The notes under the pieces were generated by a model. The model was not told the DNA's origin. It ran no database searches and saw nothing but the letters and a program-made list of their open reading frames with translations. The translations under genes and the position numbers were made by a program. From Nanobdellota archaeon (GTDB lineage: Archaea > Nanobdellota > Nanobdellia > Pacearchaeales > GW2011-AR1): a stretch of 64,000 nt of DNA. The stretch is from positions 16,851 to 80,850 of the forward strand of contig DUKY01000016.1 of the NCBI GenBank assembly GCA_013329055.1, read 5' to 3'. This document shows positions 9,601 through 17,763 of the stretch, piece after piece (within the stretch, counting starts at the first letter, position 1; each line of letters starts with the position of its first letter).

Positions 9601-10628
9601 GTAAATATGATACCATCCCGAAAAAAGCATATGAACAAATGAATAACTCGATGCAATGCAATACTCAATTAGATGGTTCTGGTTTATATGGCTGGCCATG
9701 TCAGGCGACATTTAGTAATTTAAAACCTGGTGCAAATAAATTTTATCTAAAATGCAAAGACCAGCCTTGGTTAAATGAATCAAATACTTCAAGAAATGCT
9801 AATACAGAAGATTATATTTATACTTTAAATGTTGCTGAAAAAAAGTTTAATATTTCTTCTATTTCTCCTCAGGGTATAATTAAAAATGGTTTTGCTCCTT
9901 CACAGGTTAATTTAGAAGTTCAAACAATTGGCGGGGTAGAAAATGGCAAGGGAACATGCGAATATAGTTTTACACAAAATGGTGAATATTATCAATTCTT
10001 TTCTACATTTAGTGCCAAACATAAACAAACATTTGAATTAATGGGAGGAAATTATACTATTTATGTTAAATGCGAAGATGAAACAAATGATCAAGATAGC
10101 AGAATATCACAATTTGATTTACAGATTGATTCAACACCTCCGGTTGTAATAAATTATACTGAAGGAGAAAAAATTGAATTTTATACTGATGAAGATGCTG
10201 AATGTTATTATCATCCTTCTAAATGTAATTTTGATTTTGAAAATGGCACTTTAATCAGTACTAAATTTACAACAGAACATCAAATTACATTTGACCCTAG
10301 CATAACATATCATATTAAATGCACAGATGTGTGGAAAAATACTAATCCTGATTGTGCAATTATTTTGAATGCTCCGGATTTAGACCTTCCAATGATTGTC
10401 AGGGCTTATAATTCAAATTCTGAATTGAAGATTATGACTGATAAGATTTCTAAATGTTATTATGATTTTGAAACTTGTTTATTTAATCCGGTTAATGCTC
10501 CGTCTATGACTGCAGATTTGACAAAAGAGCATACAGTTAATTGGATTCCCGGAAAAGTTTATCATATTAAGTGTGCAGATGCCTGGGGCAATTTTCCAAT
10601 TGATTGCACACGAAAAATTTCGATGTAA
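6618..10628 (+). CDS. Giant Cys-rich secreted surface protein (operon 1)
   Basis: From the ATG at 6618 the protein has 1336 residues. The track start at 6591 overlaps the upstream gene; MVKHNQKINLMLIVFFQ gives a good signal peptide. The N-terminal half (to about 600) is packed with Cys modules such as CEEFSDCQLGCC, CQKGCC, DCGNCNY and CADYRGE. The middle (about 640-760) is Gly/Ala-rich and hydrophobic with several possible membrane helices. The second half contains Ig/cadherin-like strands with conserved Cys and repeated DxTPPVVINYTEG-like units, and ends in two related CYYDFETC/HIKCADAWGN motifs. Many N-glycosylation sequons occur. It is a paralog of the 12105 gene; the two differ mainly in the middle segment. 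A surface adhesin or layer role is inferred. Confidence 0.75.
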   Translation: MVKHNQKINLMLIVFFQIILILNMTFAESYFLHQADQITENIISDKNDKDLSDLISKFLIDFLIIKQIGTVSAIGWSCCPETIIGAKCQELASVDTESCAVEMIPSKCEEFSDCQLGCCVDEIEGLCSTKTPKSICKRDNGTWSEDENCLIQECQKGCCMLGEEASFVTETRCEQLSDISGTQKDFRDINNEVDCLMQKVSSKLGACVLDFEPIMNRTNKTNSSITGAIISNSTNNRTSTNFTDDETCRIVTESECYEMGGTFAGGYLCSHPDLNTGCKRQTTINCVDSSDEIFWFDSCGNKENIYSSDRDASWNGGMMMSKEKSCNPDVSNANSKDCGNCNYFLGSICQESKNPKVKDGNFICKDMDCIDEDGTKRKNGESWCIYDSYIGDGKDTVGSRHWKRMCIDGEIKVEPCADYRGEICVQAKNEEGESFSYAACVVNEALACILEYNSLETEEERDAKCLENKDCMIKEVKVSKDFTYDICTSRYPKGFDLVETEKGKTQERLCDIGSQNCTVLLKKGWFKSDYTCEKNCECKTKLFTQQLNDVCISLGDCGSYINFVGDGSDNIIVKNTEKISWRDYIGFAEPVKGQFAEPKKNRGPMGGESNGTDRKSNVKGDDLSGLDMLGTIAGGLGTLVGGAQYLYGGEILYASGYGFFAAEGASAGVGVTPVFASFGAAAAGFAIGSIIGSYWAKSIGATKETAMIMAISGGVAGAAIGYALVQASISTFNIYVIVIAIIIMIIAALFGPRYKTEKVTFKCQQWSAPTGGENCEKCNEDPLKPCSAYRCSSLGQACQLMENDTKNPICIGSDDDGKPPIIFPLNTSEGYKFFEKTNDGVKIRTDNQKCIPEFTMFDFSLGTDELAQCKYSFEKTKDYEEMTETFLESNSYSMNHSTSFMMPSIQSLENDINDTEITVIQDLKETYAKLNLYVRCQDVYGNKNVREYIVNLCINDGPDLTAPYIKQMDPKNGGNIKFNSTQAQITAYVNEPADCKYDTIPKKAYEQMNNSMQCNTQLDGSGLYGWPCQATFSNLKPGANKFYLKCKDQPWLNESNTSRNANTEDYIYTLNVAEKKFNISSISPQGIIKNGFAPSQVNLEVQTIGGVENGKGTCEYSFTQNGEYYQFFSTFSAKHKQTFELMGGNYTIYVKCEDETNDQDSRISQFDLQIDSTPPVVINYTEGEKIEFYTDEDAECYYHPSKCNFDFENGTLISTKFTTEHQITFDPSITYHIKCTDVWKNTNPDCAIILNAPDLDLPMIVRAYNSNSELKIMTDKISKCYYDFETCLFNPVNAPSMTADLTKEHTVNWIPGKVYHIKCADAWGNFPIDCTRKISM

Positions 10629-10652
10629 CGTAGAATTTCGAAATTTTTCGTG
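10609..10652 (+). repeat. Inverted repeat spanning the stop codon
   Basis: CACGAAAAATTTCGA, the last codons of the gene, is inverted 14 bases later as TCGAAATTTTTCGTG, so the TAA lies in the loop of a 15-bp hairpin. A nearly identical structure spans the stop of the paralog at 15925-15966. It may act in termination or mRNA protection, or be the founding copy for the adjacent array. Confidence 0.85.
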
Positions 10653-11266
10653 CCACTAAATCACCAAACGCCTTGCCTACGCAAGGAAAAAAACAAGATT
10701 TAGTTTGCATGAAAAATCTCGATGTAAAGAATGAAGTGCCACTAAATCACCAAACGCCTTGCCTACGCAAGGAAAAAAACAAGATTTAGTTTGCATGAAA
10801 AATCTCGATGTAAAGAATGAAGTGCCACTAAACCCCCCGCTGTGTCTACACACAGAAAACTATTAAGGATTTAGTTGGCACGCAAAATTTCAATGTAAAG
10901 AATGAAGTGACACTAAATCACCTACGCCTTGCCTAAAGCAAGGAAAAAAACAAGATTTAGTTTGCATGAAAAATTCCAATGTAAAGAATGAAGTGACACT
11001 AAACCCCCCGCTGTGCCTTCAACAAGAATCAAAGATTCTCGAGCATGACAACTTCACGAAACAACAAGAAGTTGTCATACGCACAGAAAAATATTAAAGA
11101 TTTAGTCGGTGCTAAAGATTCAAAGAATCTTGGTTCCACTAAATCCTGCTGTGTCTACACACAGAAACTATTAAGGATTTAGTCGGCATGAAAAATTTCG
11201 ATGTAAAGAATGAAGTGCCACTAAATCACCAACGCCTTGCCTAAAGCAAGGAAAAAAACAAGATTA
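10653..11266 (+). repeat. Array 1 of nested palindromes alternating with copies of the gene 3' end
   Basis: About seven hairpins with outer arms ACTAAATC/GATTTAGT (or ACTAAACC with GGATTTAGT) alternate with a roughly 36-base spacer, GCATGAAAAATCTCGATGTA plus AAGAATGAAGTG, that copies the 3' end of the upstream gene. Inner cores are CCTTGC..GCAAGG or CTGTG..CACAG. In the fifth unit (about 10996-11107) the core loop holds a third level: GAATC-aaa-GATTC plus TGACAACTTC...GAAGTTGTCA. The array contains no gene and ends before the promoter of the 11318 gene. Unlike CRISPR, there are no unique spacers. Confidence 0.85.
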
Positions 11267-11317
11267 AACCCAAAAGGTAATAAATAACAAAAATTTAAAA
11301 TTAATGTGAAAAAAGAG

Positions 11318-12103
11318 ATGAGTTTTGATAAAAGAGGACAGATGACGATGTTTATTGTAATTGCGATTTTAATTATTAGCGGAATTGCACTACTAATATT
11401 TTTTAATAAAGGGACTCCATTAATCGGAAGTCATCAGGAAATTAATAAAAAAGAATTTTTAGAAAGTTGTGTTGAAGAAGAGGTCAAAAATACATTAGAA
11501 ATAATTGGTTTACAAGGAGGATATTTTAGCGAGAGCAAAATAATGACTAAGCCATTTAGTTCAGGAAGTACATATGGACAAAAAAACATTGCAGTTTTAT
11601 GTTATAATAAAAATTATTTTGATCCTTGCATTAATCAGGATCCTATGTTAATTCAGCATTTAAATGATGAAATTAAATTGGGGATTTCTAAAACTGTTAA
11701 AGATTGTTTTGATGCTTTAACATTAAGTTTGGAAAATCAAGGATTTGAGGTACAAGCAAAATATAATGGGTTTGATGTCCAATTATTGCCTGAAAAATTA
11801 AAATTAGATATTAAGGGGGAAATTACAATAAGTCAAACAGGATCTACAACAAAAGAAAAAGATTTTGAAATTCTTTTTAGAACCAGATTATATGATATCG
11901 CAATAGTTGCCCAGAATATTATTAATCAGGAAGCTTCAACATGTTCATTTGACCATTCAGGGTTCATGTTATATTTTAAAGAATTTAGTATTGATAAAAT
12001 AAGAACTTCAGATTCATTTGATATATTTGCAGTTAAATCTAAAGATAGTTATGAAATATTTAATTTTGCATTAAGAGGATGTGTAATTCCTCCGGGAGTA
12101 TAA
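11318..12103 (+). CDS. KRGQ-type membrane-anchored surface protein (operon 2)
   Basis: Paralog of the 5840 gene with the same order of landmarks: FDKRGQMTMFIVIAILIISG helix, LESCVEEEV, VLCYNKNYF, PCINQDPML, KDCFDAL and the final RGCVIPPGV. The track starts at a GTG (11306), but the ATG at 11318 is nearer the KRGQ motif, as in the paralogs, and lies about 25 bases after the TATA-like AATTTAAAA, fitting a leaderless start. It stops one base before the ATG of the large surface protein gene, so the pair is translationally coupled. Function is unknown; a pilin-like or anchor subunit is plausible. Confidence 0.75.
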   Translation: MSFDKRGQMTMFIVIAILIISGIALLIFFNKGTPLIGSHQEINKKEFLESCVEEEVKNTLEIIGLQGGYFSESKIMTKPFSSGSTYGQKNIAVLCYNKNYFDPCINQDPMLIQHLNDEIKLGISKTVKDCFDALTLSLENQGFEVQAKYNGFDVQLLPEKLKLDIKGEITISQTGSTTKEKDFEILFRTRLYDIAIVAQNIINQEASTCSFDHSGFMLYFKEFSIDKIRTSDSFDIFAVKSKDSYEIFNFALRGCVIPPGV

Positions 12104-12104
12104 A

Positions 12105-15100
12105 ATGGATAATAAAATTAAATTCAAATTAGGACTAATTGTTTTCTTAATTGGATTTTTAATTATGAACAACATTTATGCTTTGGATATTAATTGCTGT
12201 CCAAAAATGATTGATAAATCCATATGCCAAGAAATCCTTGATACAGATACATCAACATGTTCTGTATCTCCACTTCCGGTTAGATGTGAAGAGTTTTCGG
12301 ATTGCCAATTAGGATGTTGCATTGATAAAACTGAAGGTCTTTGCACAACTCAAGCTCCAAGATCAGCCTGTGAAGATAATAATGGAACTTGGGAAGATGA
12401 TGCATCATGTTCTATTTCAGAATGTCAAAAAGGTTGTTGTGTAATTCAGGAGAATAGTTTATTTGTAACTGACCAAAGATGCGACCAGCTTTCAAATATT
12501 TCAGGAGTTGAAAAAGATTTTAGAGAAGTACAAACAGAGATGCAATGTCTGATGTTAAAAGGAAGCGGTGACAAAGGTGCTTGTGTTTTTGGATTTGTAC
12601 CACGTATTAATGAAACTAATAATACAAAAAATAATTCCAAAACTATTAAACCTTATACTTCTAATAATACTATTAATAATTCTAATTCTACGAATAATAC
12701 AAATTCGTCTATCACAGGTTACCTTGTTTCAAATAATTCAAGAATGCCCAGAGAATCAAATGAATCAGAAGAAGATAATGGTGCTTGCAGGATTACAACT
12801 GAATCTGAATGTTATGACATGGGGGGAATGTTTGCTAATAGCTATTTATGTTCTCACCCTGATTTAAATACCGGATGTAAAAGACAGACAAGTATTGATT
12901 GTTCTGATACAAGTGATGAAATTTTTTGGTTTGATTCCTGCGGGAATAAAGAGAACATTTATTCTTCAAATAAAGATGCTTCGTGGAATGGCGGGATGAT
13001 GATGAGCAAAGAACAAAGTTGTGGAGCAGGTTCTTCAAATGCTAATTCACAAGATTGCGGTAACTGTAATTATATTTTGGGAAGTATTTGTGCTGAAAGT
13101 GAAAACCCTAAAGTTAAAGACGGAGATTTTATCTGCAAAGATATGAATTGTGTTGAGAAAGATGGGACCAAAAGACAAAATGGTGAAAGCTGGTGTGTAT
13201 ATGATTCTTATATTGGCGACGGAAAAGATACTGTTGGAAGCAGACACTGGAAAAGACTCTGCACTGATGGGGAGATAGATGTTGAACCTTGTGCAGATTA
13301 TAGAGCAGAACTTTGTGCACAAAAAGTAACAGAAGTTGAAATGCCTGAAGGGGGAAAAAAATCACTTACTGTTGCTAAGTGTGTTATTAATGAAGGGTTA
13401 AATTGCATCTTTGATTATAATGACCCCAAGGATGCTGAAAAAACTGCAAAATGTTTGAAGAATACTGATTGTATGATTAATCATGTTTATGTAAGTGAAT
13501 ACTTTCAATTTGATTTTTGCACTGCAAGGTATCCAAAAGGATTTGAATTAAAAAATGAAGATGATAAAGAAGACAGGGGGGTTAAACAAAAAGCATTATG
13601 CTCAATGAGTTCACAAAATTGCACAGTTATCTATGAAAAAAAGAGAAAAGGAATGTTTGGCAGTAAATGGGTGTGTGTTGCTAACTGTGAATGCCAAACA
13701 GATGCATTTATCGCAGAAATGAATGATCTTTGCATCTCTATGGGAGATTGCGGAACTTACATTAATTATATTGGAGAAGGAACAAAGAATATTGGTTTAG
13801 TGAATAACCCTGGAGATGTTGCTTGGGAAGCATACAAACATTTTGCAGAACCAGTTAAGGGTCAATTTGTTGCACCAAAAGAATTTAGAGGTCCACAAGG
13901 AGAGGCTGGAGGAGAAGAGGAGATTAATACTTATAGACATAAATATACTAATGGTTATAGCGGAGAAGTTAATATTTGGGGAACTAATCCGGATGATGGA
14001 TGGATTGCTAATTGGAACGGGCATGTTGAGATAAAATGGCTTTCAAAAACTTTTGGAATGGATGATTATGATGCTTATATGTGGTCGCAATTAACAACAG
14101 TAATTATTAAAAAAGAACTTTTGGGAGTTTATGAAACTGGTAGTTATGGAATTCCTTCAATTGTATGGGTGATTATTGATTGGATACAGGGAATTGGAAA
14201 AACTAAAAAAGTAATTGTTGAATTTCATTGTAATCCTTGGAAAGCTCCGTTAGGAGGGATAAATTGTGAAAAATGCAATGGTGATTTATTAAAACCTTGT
14301 TCAAAATATAGATGTGATTCTTTAGGGCAAGCGTGTATGTTATCAAATTTAAGTGTTGAATTTCCACTTTGTTTATCTGCAGATGCTAATGACGGTAAAC
14401 CGCCAGTTATTTCTCCACTTAATGTTTCTAAAGGTTACAAATTCATGGAAGAAACAGCAAATGGAGTAAAGATTAGAACTGAAGATGGAAAATGCATACC
14501 GGAGTTTACTACTGTTAAATTTTCTTTGAAAACAGATAAATTTGCTCAATGCAAATACAGTTTAAATAGAACTAAAGATTATACAGATATGGATTTATCT
14601 TTTGCAGAAACAACTGCTTTTACGAAAAATCATACAACCTCTTTTATGATGCCTAGTTATGATAGTTTAATTAATGAACTCGATCCTGAGGTAGAATTTA
14701 GTCGGGATAAATTTGCAAATTTCGATATGTTTGTCAGATGTCAAGATGGATATGGCAATGTGAATAAAGTTGAATATGTTGTTAATCTTTGTGTTAATGA
14801 TGGACCGGATAAAACTGCTCCGTGGATAACAAGAGTTATTCCGGAAAATGGGAAAACTTTAAGATTTAATACTACAAGTAGTCCAGTTACAGTCTATGTA
14901 AATGAACCTGCAAATTGCAGATATGATACAATTGCAAATAAAAAATATGAAAATATGACTTATAACATGACATGCCAAACTGAACTTTCACAGGTAAGTC
15001 TTGGTGGCTGGCCTTGTTCTGCAAATCTTACTAATTTAAGTTTAGGAAATAATAATTTTTATTTTAAATGCAAAGATCAGCCTTGGTTACCGGAAGATAA

Positions 15101-15944
15101 TGAAACAAGGAATGTTAATTCAGAAGATTATGTTTATTCGTTGTATGTTTCAGAACATAAATTTAATATTAGTTCAATTTCTCCTCAGGATATAATCAAA
15201 AACGGATTTGAGCCTGCTCCTGTAACATTAAAAGCTCAAACTTTTGGGGGAGTAGATTCAGGAAAAGGTACATGTGAATATAGTTTTGCACAAAACGGAA
15301 GTTATTATCAATTCCTTAAAACATTTGGATATACTCATACGCAAGTATTTGATTTAATGGGAGGAAATTATACTATTTATGTTAAATGCCATGATGAATC
15401 AGACGACGAAGCTTATGGAACTGCAAATTTTGAATTACAAATTGATACAACTCCGCCAGTTATAATTAATTATTCTGAGGATGGAAAAATTGAACTTTAT
15501 ACAGATGAAAAAGCTGAATGCTTTTATCATCCGACTAAATGCAACTTTGATATTGATAATGCTACTTCGATGACTGTTGGTTTTTCACAAGAACATTTTG
15601 CAAATTGGGACCCAGGTATTACTTATCATGTTAAATGTGCAGATGTTTGGGGTAATACTAATCCAGATTGTGCAGTTATTTTGAATTCTCCGGATTTAGA
15701 ACTTCCAATTATTACCAGAGCATATAATGCGGGCAATTCATTAAATATTATTACTAGTGAAATTGCTAAATGTTATTATGATTTTGAAACGTGTTATTTT
15801 AAACCGGAAAATGCTCCATCTATGACTCCGGATTTAGAAACAGAACATACAGTTAATTGGATTCCTGGAAAGGTTTATCATATTAAATGTGCTGATGCAT
15901 GGGGCAATTATCCTATGGATTGCTCACGAAAAATTTCGATGTAG
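12105..15944 (+). CDS. Giant Cys-rich secreted surface protein (operon 2)
   Basis: The 1279-residue paralog of the 6618 gene product has a signal peptide (LGLIVFLIGFLIMNNIYA) and the same N-terminal Cys modules (CEEFSDCQLGCC, CQKGCC, DCGNCNY, CADYRAE). It also shares the C-terminal Ig-like and CYYDFETC/HIKCADAWGN units. About residues 600-700 are replaced by an unrelated Trp/Tyr-rich segment (DDGWIANWNGHVEIKW) where the operon 1 protein has a Gly/Ala-rich hydrophobic stretch, so this is a swapped variable module. An Asn/Thr/Ser-rich linker (about 170-220) precedes SITGYLVSN, one of the ITG motifs recurring in surface proteins here. The start is one base after the upstream stop. Confidence 0.75.
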   Translation: MDNKIKFKLGLIVFLIGFLIMNNIYALDINCCPKMIDKSICQEILDTDTSTCSVSPLPVRCEEFSDCQLGCCIDKTEGLCTTQAPRSACEDNNGTWEDDASCSISECQKGCCVIQENSLFVTDQRCDQLSNISGVEKDFREVQTEMQCLMLKGSGDKGACVFGFVPRINETNNTKNNSKTIKPYTSNNTINNSNSTNNTNSSITGYLVSNNSRMPRESNESEEDNGACRITTESECYDMGGMFANSYLCSHPDLNTGCKRQTSIDCSDTSDEIFWFDSCGNKENIYSSNKDASWNGGMMMSKEQSCGAGSSNANSQDCGNCNYILGSICAESENPKVKDGDFICKDMNCVEKDGTKRQNGESWCVYDSYIGDGKDTVGSRHWKRLCTDGEIDVEPCADYRAELCAQKVTEVEMPEGGKKSLTVAKCVINEGLNCIFDYNDPKDAEKTAKCLKNTDCMINHVYVSEYFQFDFCTARYPKGFELKNEDDKEDRGVKQKALCSMSSQNCTVIYEKKRKGMFGSKWVCVANCECQTDAFIAEMNDLCISMGDCGTYINYIGEGTKNIGLVNNPGDVAWEAYKHFAEPVKGQFVAPKEFRGPQGEAGGEEEINTYRHKYTNGYSGEVNIWGTNPDDGWIANWNGHVEIKWLSKTFGMDDYDAYMWSQLTTVIIKKELLGVYETGSYGIPSIVWVIIDWIQGIGKTKKVIVEFHCNPWKAPLGGINCEKCNGDLLKPCSKYRCDSLGQACMLSNLSVEFPLCLSADANDGKPPVISPLNVSKGYKFMEETANGVKIRTEDGKCIPEFTTVKFSLKTDKFAQCKYSLNRTKDYTDMDLSFAETTAFTKNHTTSFMMPSYDSLINELDPEVEFSRDKFANFDMFVRCQDGYGNVNKVEYVVNLCVNDGPDKTAPWITRVIPENGKTLRFNTTSSPVTVYVNEPANCRYDTIANKKYENMTYNMTCQTELSQVSLGGWPCSANLTNLSLGNNNFYFKCKDQPWLPEDNETRNVNSEDYVYSLYVSEHKFNISSISPQDIIKNGFEPAPVTLKAQTFGGVDSGKGTCEYSFAQNGSYYQFLKTFGYTHTQVFDLMGGNYTIYVKCHDESDDEAYGTANFELQIDTTPPVIINYSEDGKIELYTDEKAECFYHPTKCNFDIDNATSMTVGFSQEHFANWDPGITYHVKCADVWGNTNPDCAVILNSPDLELPIITRAYNAGNSLNIITSEIAKCYYDFETCYFKPENAPSMTPDLETEHTVNWIPGKVYHIKCADAWGNYPMDCSRKISM

Positions 15945-15966
15945 GGAAATTTCGAAATTTTTCGTG
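15925..15966 (+). repeat. Inverted repeat spanning the stop codon (paralog copy)
   Basis: CACGAAAAATTTCGA and TCGAAATTTTTCGTG flank a 12-base loop containing TAG. The arms are identical to those at 10609-10652, although the loops and stop codons differ. Confidence 0.85.
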
Positions 15967-16591
15967 CAACTAAACCCCCCACTGTCCTTCAACGAGAATC
16001 AAAGATTCTCGAGCATGACAACTTCACGAAACAACAAGAAGTTGTCATACGCACAGAAAAATATTAAAGATTTAGTTGGCATGAAAAATTTCAATGTAAA
16101 GAATAAAATGCCACTAAATCACCAAACCTTAAGCAAGATTTAGTTTGCATGAAAAATTTTAATGTAAGTTTAGAAAAACTAAATCAACCAACGCCTTGCC
16201 TACAATGAGAATCAAAGATTCTCAAGCATGACAACTTCGCGAAACAACAAGAAGTTGTCATACGCAAGGATTAAAACAAGATTTAGTTGGCATGAAAAAT
16301 TCCAATGTAAAGAATGAAGTACAACTAAATCACCAAACGCCTTGCCTACGCAAGGATTAAAACAAGATTTAGTTTGCATGAAAAATTCCAATGTAAAGCG
16401 AAAGTTTAGTGCCACTAAACCCCCGCTGTGCCTTCAACGAGAATCAAAGATTCTCGAGCATGACAACTTCATGAAACAACAAGAAGTTGTCATACGCACA
16501 GAAAAATATTAAAGATTTAGTCGGTGCTAAAGATTCAAAAAATCTTGGCACAACTAAATCACCAAACCTTAAGCAAGATTTAGTTTGCATG
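15967..16591 (+). repeat. Array 2 of nested palindromes and 3'-end copies
   Basis: Same grammar as array 1: ACTAAA(T/C)C...GATTTAGT hairpins alternate with GCATGAAAAATTTCAATGTA-like copies of the gene end. Three units carry the third-level insert (GAGAATCaaaGATTCTC plus TGACAACTTC...GAAGTTGTCA). In two of these it sits in the loop of CTGTG..CACAG, in one (about 16173-16285) in the loop of CCTTGC..GCAAGG, so one insert occurs in two different hosts. Two units (about 16110 and 16552) have a minimal core, CCTTAAGCAAG. No gene lies in this 672-base gap. Confidence 0.85.
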
Positions 16592-16622
16592 AAAAATTCC
16601 AAGAGTAAATTTCAATTTGGTT

Positions 16623-16634
16623 AACTATATAAAT
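16623..16634 (+). promoter_or_regulatory. TATA box of operon 3
   Basis: AACTATATAAAT is centred about 27 bases before the ATG at 16656, the spacing expected for a leaderless archaeal transcript. This supports that ATG over the upstream TTG of the ORF track. Confidence 0.5.
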
Positions 16635-16655
16635 AATAAATTACATAAAATAAAT

Positions 16656-17411
16656 ATGAAAAGGGGACAGGTTACATTATTTATAATCATGGGTATGATG
16701 ATTATTATATTAGGTATTTTATTATTCCTTTTTTCTCCAAAAATACAAGATCTTTTCTTAACTGAAACAAAAAATCCTTCTTCGTTTATTCAGGATTGCA
16801 TTGAAGAAGATATCAGTTTAGCAGTTAATGTATTATCTTTAAATGGGGGAAGCATTAATCCTGAACATTATTTTGTTTATGATGGTTCAAGATTAGAATA
16901 TTTGTGTTATATCGAGGGATTTTATCAAACTTGTGTTGTTCAGCAACCTATGTTAAAGAGACATATTGAGATGGAAATTGAAAAAGCAATTACTCAAAAA
17001 TCTGAAGAATGTTTTGCGGATTTAAAAGAAAGTTATGAAAGGAAAGGTTATCAAGTAAGTTTATCTAAAGGAGAGATTGATGTTGAACTTTTGCCTCAAA
17101 AAATTGTTACGACTTTTAATAATTCTTTAACTTTGACTAAAGAATCAACAGAAAGTTATAAATCAGTAAGAGTTGTAATAAATAATAATCTTTATGAATT
17201 GGTAAGTATTGCTAATAGTATTATAGATTGGGAATCAAAATACGGAGATTCTGAAACAACAGTTTATATGAATCTTTATCATGATTTAAAGGTTGAAAAG
17301 AAAGTACATTCCGAGGGTACAACGGTTTATGTTTTAACAGATAGAGATAATTTAAATAAATTCCAATTTGCTTCAAGAAGTGTGGCATGGCCACCAGGAT
17401 ATGGATTTTAA
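16656..17411 (+). CDS. KRGQ-type membrane-anchored surface protein (operon 3)
   Basis: Third, more diverged paralog. MKRGQVTLFIIMGMMIIILG gives the basic motif and helix, followed by IQDCIEEDI, EYLCYIEGF, CVVQQPML, EECFADL and the C-terminal WPPGYGF, which aligns with the IPPG end of the others. The track start (TTG at 16617) adds 13 residues that the paralogs lack; the ATG at 16656 fits both homology and promoter spacing. The stop is one base before the ATG of an inserted nucleotidyltransferase gene rather than directly before the Cys-rich partner. That separates this operon from the other two. Confidence 0.75.
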   Translation: MKRGQVTLFIIMGMMIIILGILLFLFSPKIQDLFLTETKNPSSFIQDCIEEDISLAVNVLSLNGGSINPEHYFVYDGSRLEYLCYIEGFYQTCVVQQPMLKRHIEMEIEKAITQKSEECFADLKESYERKGYQVSLSKGEIDVELLPQKIVTTFNNSLTLTKESTESYKSVRVVINNNLYELVSIANSIIDWESKYGDSETTVYMNLYHDLKVEKKVHSEGTTVYVLTDRDNLNKFQFASRSVAWPPGYGF

Positions 17412-17412
17412 A

Positions 17413-17763
17413 ATGAAAGAAGAATTTAAACAATGGTTACAAATGGCTAAAGAAGACAGTAACGAAAAATTATTAAAAGATTTTAAAGATAAACTTTCAA
17501 ATCATATTCCGATAACTAAAATGTTATTATTTGGTTCAAGAGCAAGAAGAGATGAAAATAAATGGAGTGATTTTGATTTAATAATTGTCAGTGATAATTT
17601 TCAAAATAAAGACACATTACACAGACCTTTTGAGTTATATGATTATTGGGATTTAGATTATCCTGTAGATTTTATATGCTACACTCCTAAAGAATATAAT
17701 AAACTCAAAAATAAAATGGCTATTTTAAAAAATGCATTAAAAGAGGGAATAGAAATAAAATGA
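17413..17763 (+). CDS. MNT-type nucleotidyltransferase domain protein
   Basis: The 116-residue protein contains LLFGSRARRDENKWSDFDL, the GS-x-A-R-G-x(n)-S-D-x-D signature of the minimal nucleotidyltransferase fold found in MntA/HepT antitoxins and in Mj0435-like proteins; a further Asp in DYPVDFICY can complete the metal site. The start is the ATG at 17413, one base after the preceding stop. The track start at 17368 would overlap the upstream gene. The stop overlaps the next start (ATGA at 17760-17763). No HEPN partner is adjacent. A free-standing NTase tightly coupled within a surface-protein operon is unusual and is probably an insertion. Confidence 0.8.
   Translation: MKEEFKQWLQMAKEDSNEKLLKDFKDKLSNHIPITKMLLFGSRARRDENKWSDFDLIIVSDNFQNKDTLHRPFELYDYWDLDYPVDFICYTPKEYNKLKNKMAILKNALKEGIEIK

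Noticed and set aside
10653-11266. CRISPR array
   Set aside because: Units are regularly spaced but both parts recur. The would-be spacers are copies of the upstream gene end, the repeats are nested palindromes of varying length, and no cas genes are present.
12568-13365. Several 64-99-residue ORFs on both strands
   Set aside because: These are shadows of the Cys-rich surface gene, without independent starts, ribosome binding sites or homology patterns.
15889-16415. ORFs in array 2
   Set aside because: They run through palindromic non-coding repeats and contain no protein-like sequence.
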